Assembly (NCBI RefSeq): GCF_965276875.1
Contig: NZ_OZ255701.1
Coordinates: 2,294,001 to 2,358,000, forward strand
Reading direction: 5' to 3'
DNA length: 64,000 nt
From: Lichenicoccus sp965276875
GTDB lineage: Bacteria > Pseudomonadota > Alphaproteobacteria > Acetobacterales > Acetobacteraceae
The first letter of the stretch is position 1; each line of letters begins with the position of its first letter. Made by a program: the position numbers and the translations under genes. Below the pieces are notes generated by a model. The model did no database searches. It saw nothing but the letters and a program-made list of their open reading frames with translations, and was not told where the DNA came from. Of this stretch, positions 63,849 through 64,000 are shown in pieces.

Positions 63849-63892
63849 GATCAGCTGCGCAATGGACGCACGCTTGCAGGAGCCCTTTGTCC

Positions 63893-64000
63893 TTGGATCT
63901 AAGCCCCTCTGGCCTGACCCATGACATCGCCATCATAGGTGGCGGCATTAACGGCTGCGGCATCGCCCGCGACGCCGCCGGTCGCGGCTGGAGCGTGTTC
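63893..64000 (+). CDS. glpD: Glycerol-3-phosphate dehydrogenase, N-terminus (partial)
   Basis: The first 36 codons, starting at TTG with AGGAG 10 bp ahead, read D-I-A-I-I-G-G-G-I-N-G-C-G-I-A-R-D-A-A-G-R-G, the FAD-binding start of GlpD. The enzyme oxidises sn-glycerol-3-phosphate at the membrane. The rest lies beyond the window. It follows glpR, as is common. Confidence 0.85.
   Translation, partial: MDLSPSGLTHDIAIIGGGINGCGIARDAAGRGWSVF

Overview
The window is high-GC DNA from an alphaproteobacterium. It fits the Acetobacteraceae/Rhodospirillales best: it carries the trpB-trpA-accD-folC operon, the rho/mnmE/mnmG and rsmG-parA-parB blocks of alphaproteobacterial chromosomes, a MucR regulator and a parS site, and codon use is strongly GC-biased. 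This placement is an inference from gene content, not from a database search.

Layout. 1-3.5 kb: the start of a divergent exported protein, a Zur-type regulator, an unrecognised protein with an ADP-ribosyltransferase-like look, a nucleoside hydrolase and a GAF-GGDEF protein. 3.6-7.9 kb (minus strand): trpB-trpA-accD-folC, with 4-bp overlaps at trpB/trpA and trpA/accD. 7.9-15.5 kb: a CorA-type transporter, a small secreted protein, rho, a quinone reductase, a DNA alkyl-repair protein, mnmE and mnmG. 15.5-19.0 kb: two decayed copies of one IS1634-like transposase with two unrecognised small genes between them. 19.1-30.2 kb: a SorC-type regulator divergent from a tightly packed catabolic operon (FGGY kinase, acetoin-dehydrogenase-like E1 alpha/E1 beta/E2-hydrolase, sugar ABC importer, SDR, PfkB kinase). 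30.2-32.7 kb (minus strand): parB, parA, rsmG, a parS site and tRNA-Lys. 32.7-40.3 kb: TesB thioesterase, three SDRs, a deletion remnant of a quinone reductase, a phosphotransferase/acyl-CoA dehydrogenase pair and a double TetR regulator. 40.4-49.5 kb: a beta-oxidation operon (FadB-like, acyl-CoA ligase, two acyl-CoA dehydrogenases, thiolase) followed by an MFS transporter. 49.5-54.5 kb: an OprB-like porin, an FMN 2-hydroxyacid oxidase, a class II aldolase and an aldehyde dehydrogenase. 55-58.2 kb: a xylose-type ABC importer. 58.3-64 kb: tRNA-Ala, YggT, a DEAD-box helicase, a candidate sRNA, a DUF4336-like protein, MucR, a 2OG-Fe(II) oxygenase, GlpR/DeoR and the start of glpD.

How the parts fit. 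The usual alphaproteobacterial order mnmE-mnmG-rsmG-parA-parB is broken here: mnmG is followed by IS debris and the 11-kb catabolic operon, and rsmG-parA-parB is inverted beyond it. The catabolic operon joins sugar uptake and two kinases to an acyloin-cleaving type of ThDP/lipoyl complex, which suggests a deoxy-ketose-like substrate. The 33-49 kb region looks like a CoA-thioester degradation regulon. Its kinase/acyl-CoA dehydrogenase pair resembles systems that handle 4-hydroxyacyl-CoAs. The most unusual points are a parA with no ATG, GTG or TTG ahead of its Walker A motif (probable AUU start), a candidate anti-Shine-Dalgarno sRNA after the helicase gene, and the unexplained gene pair between the IS remnants.
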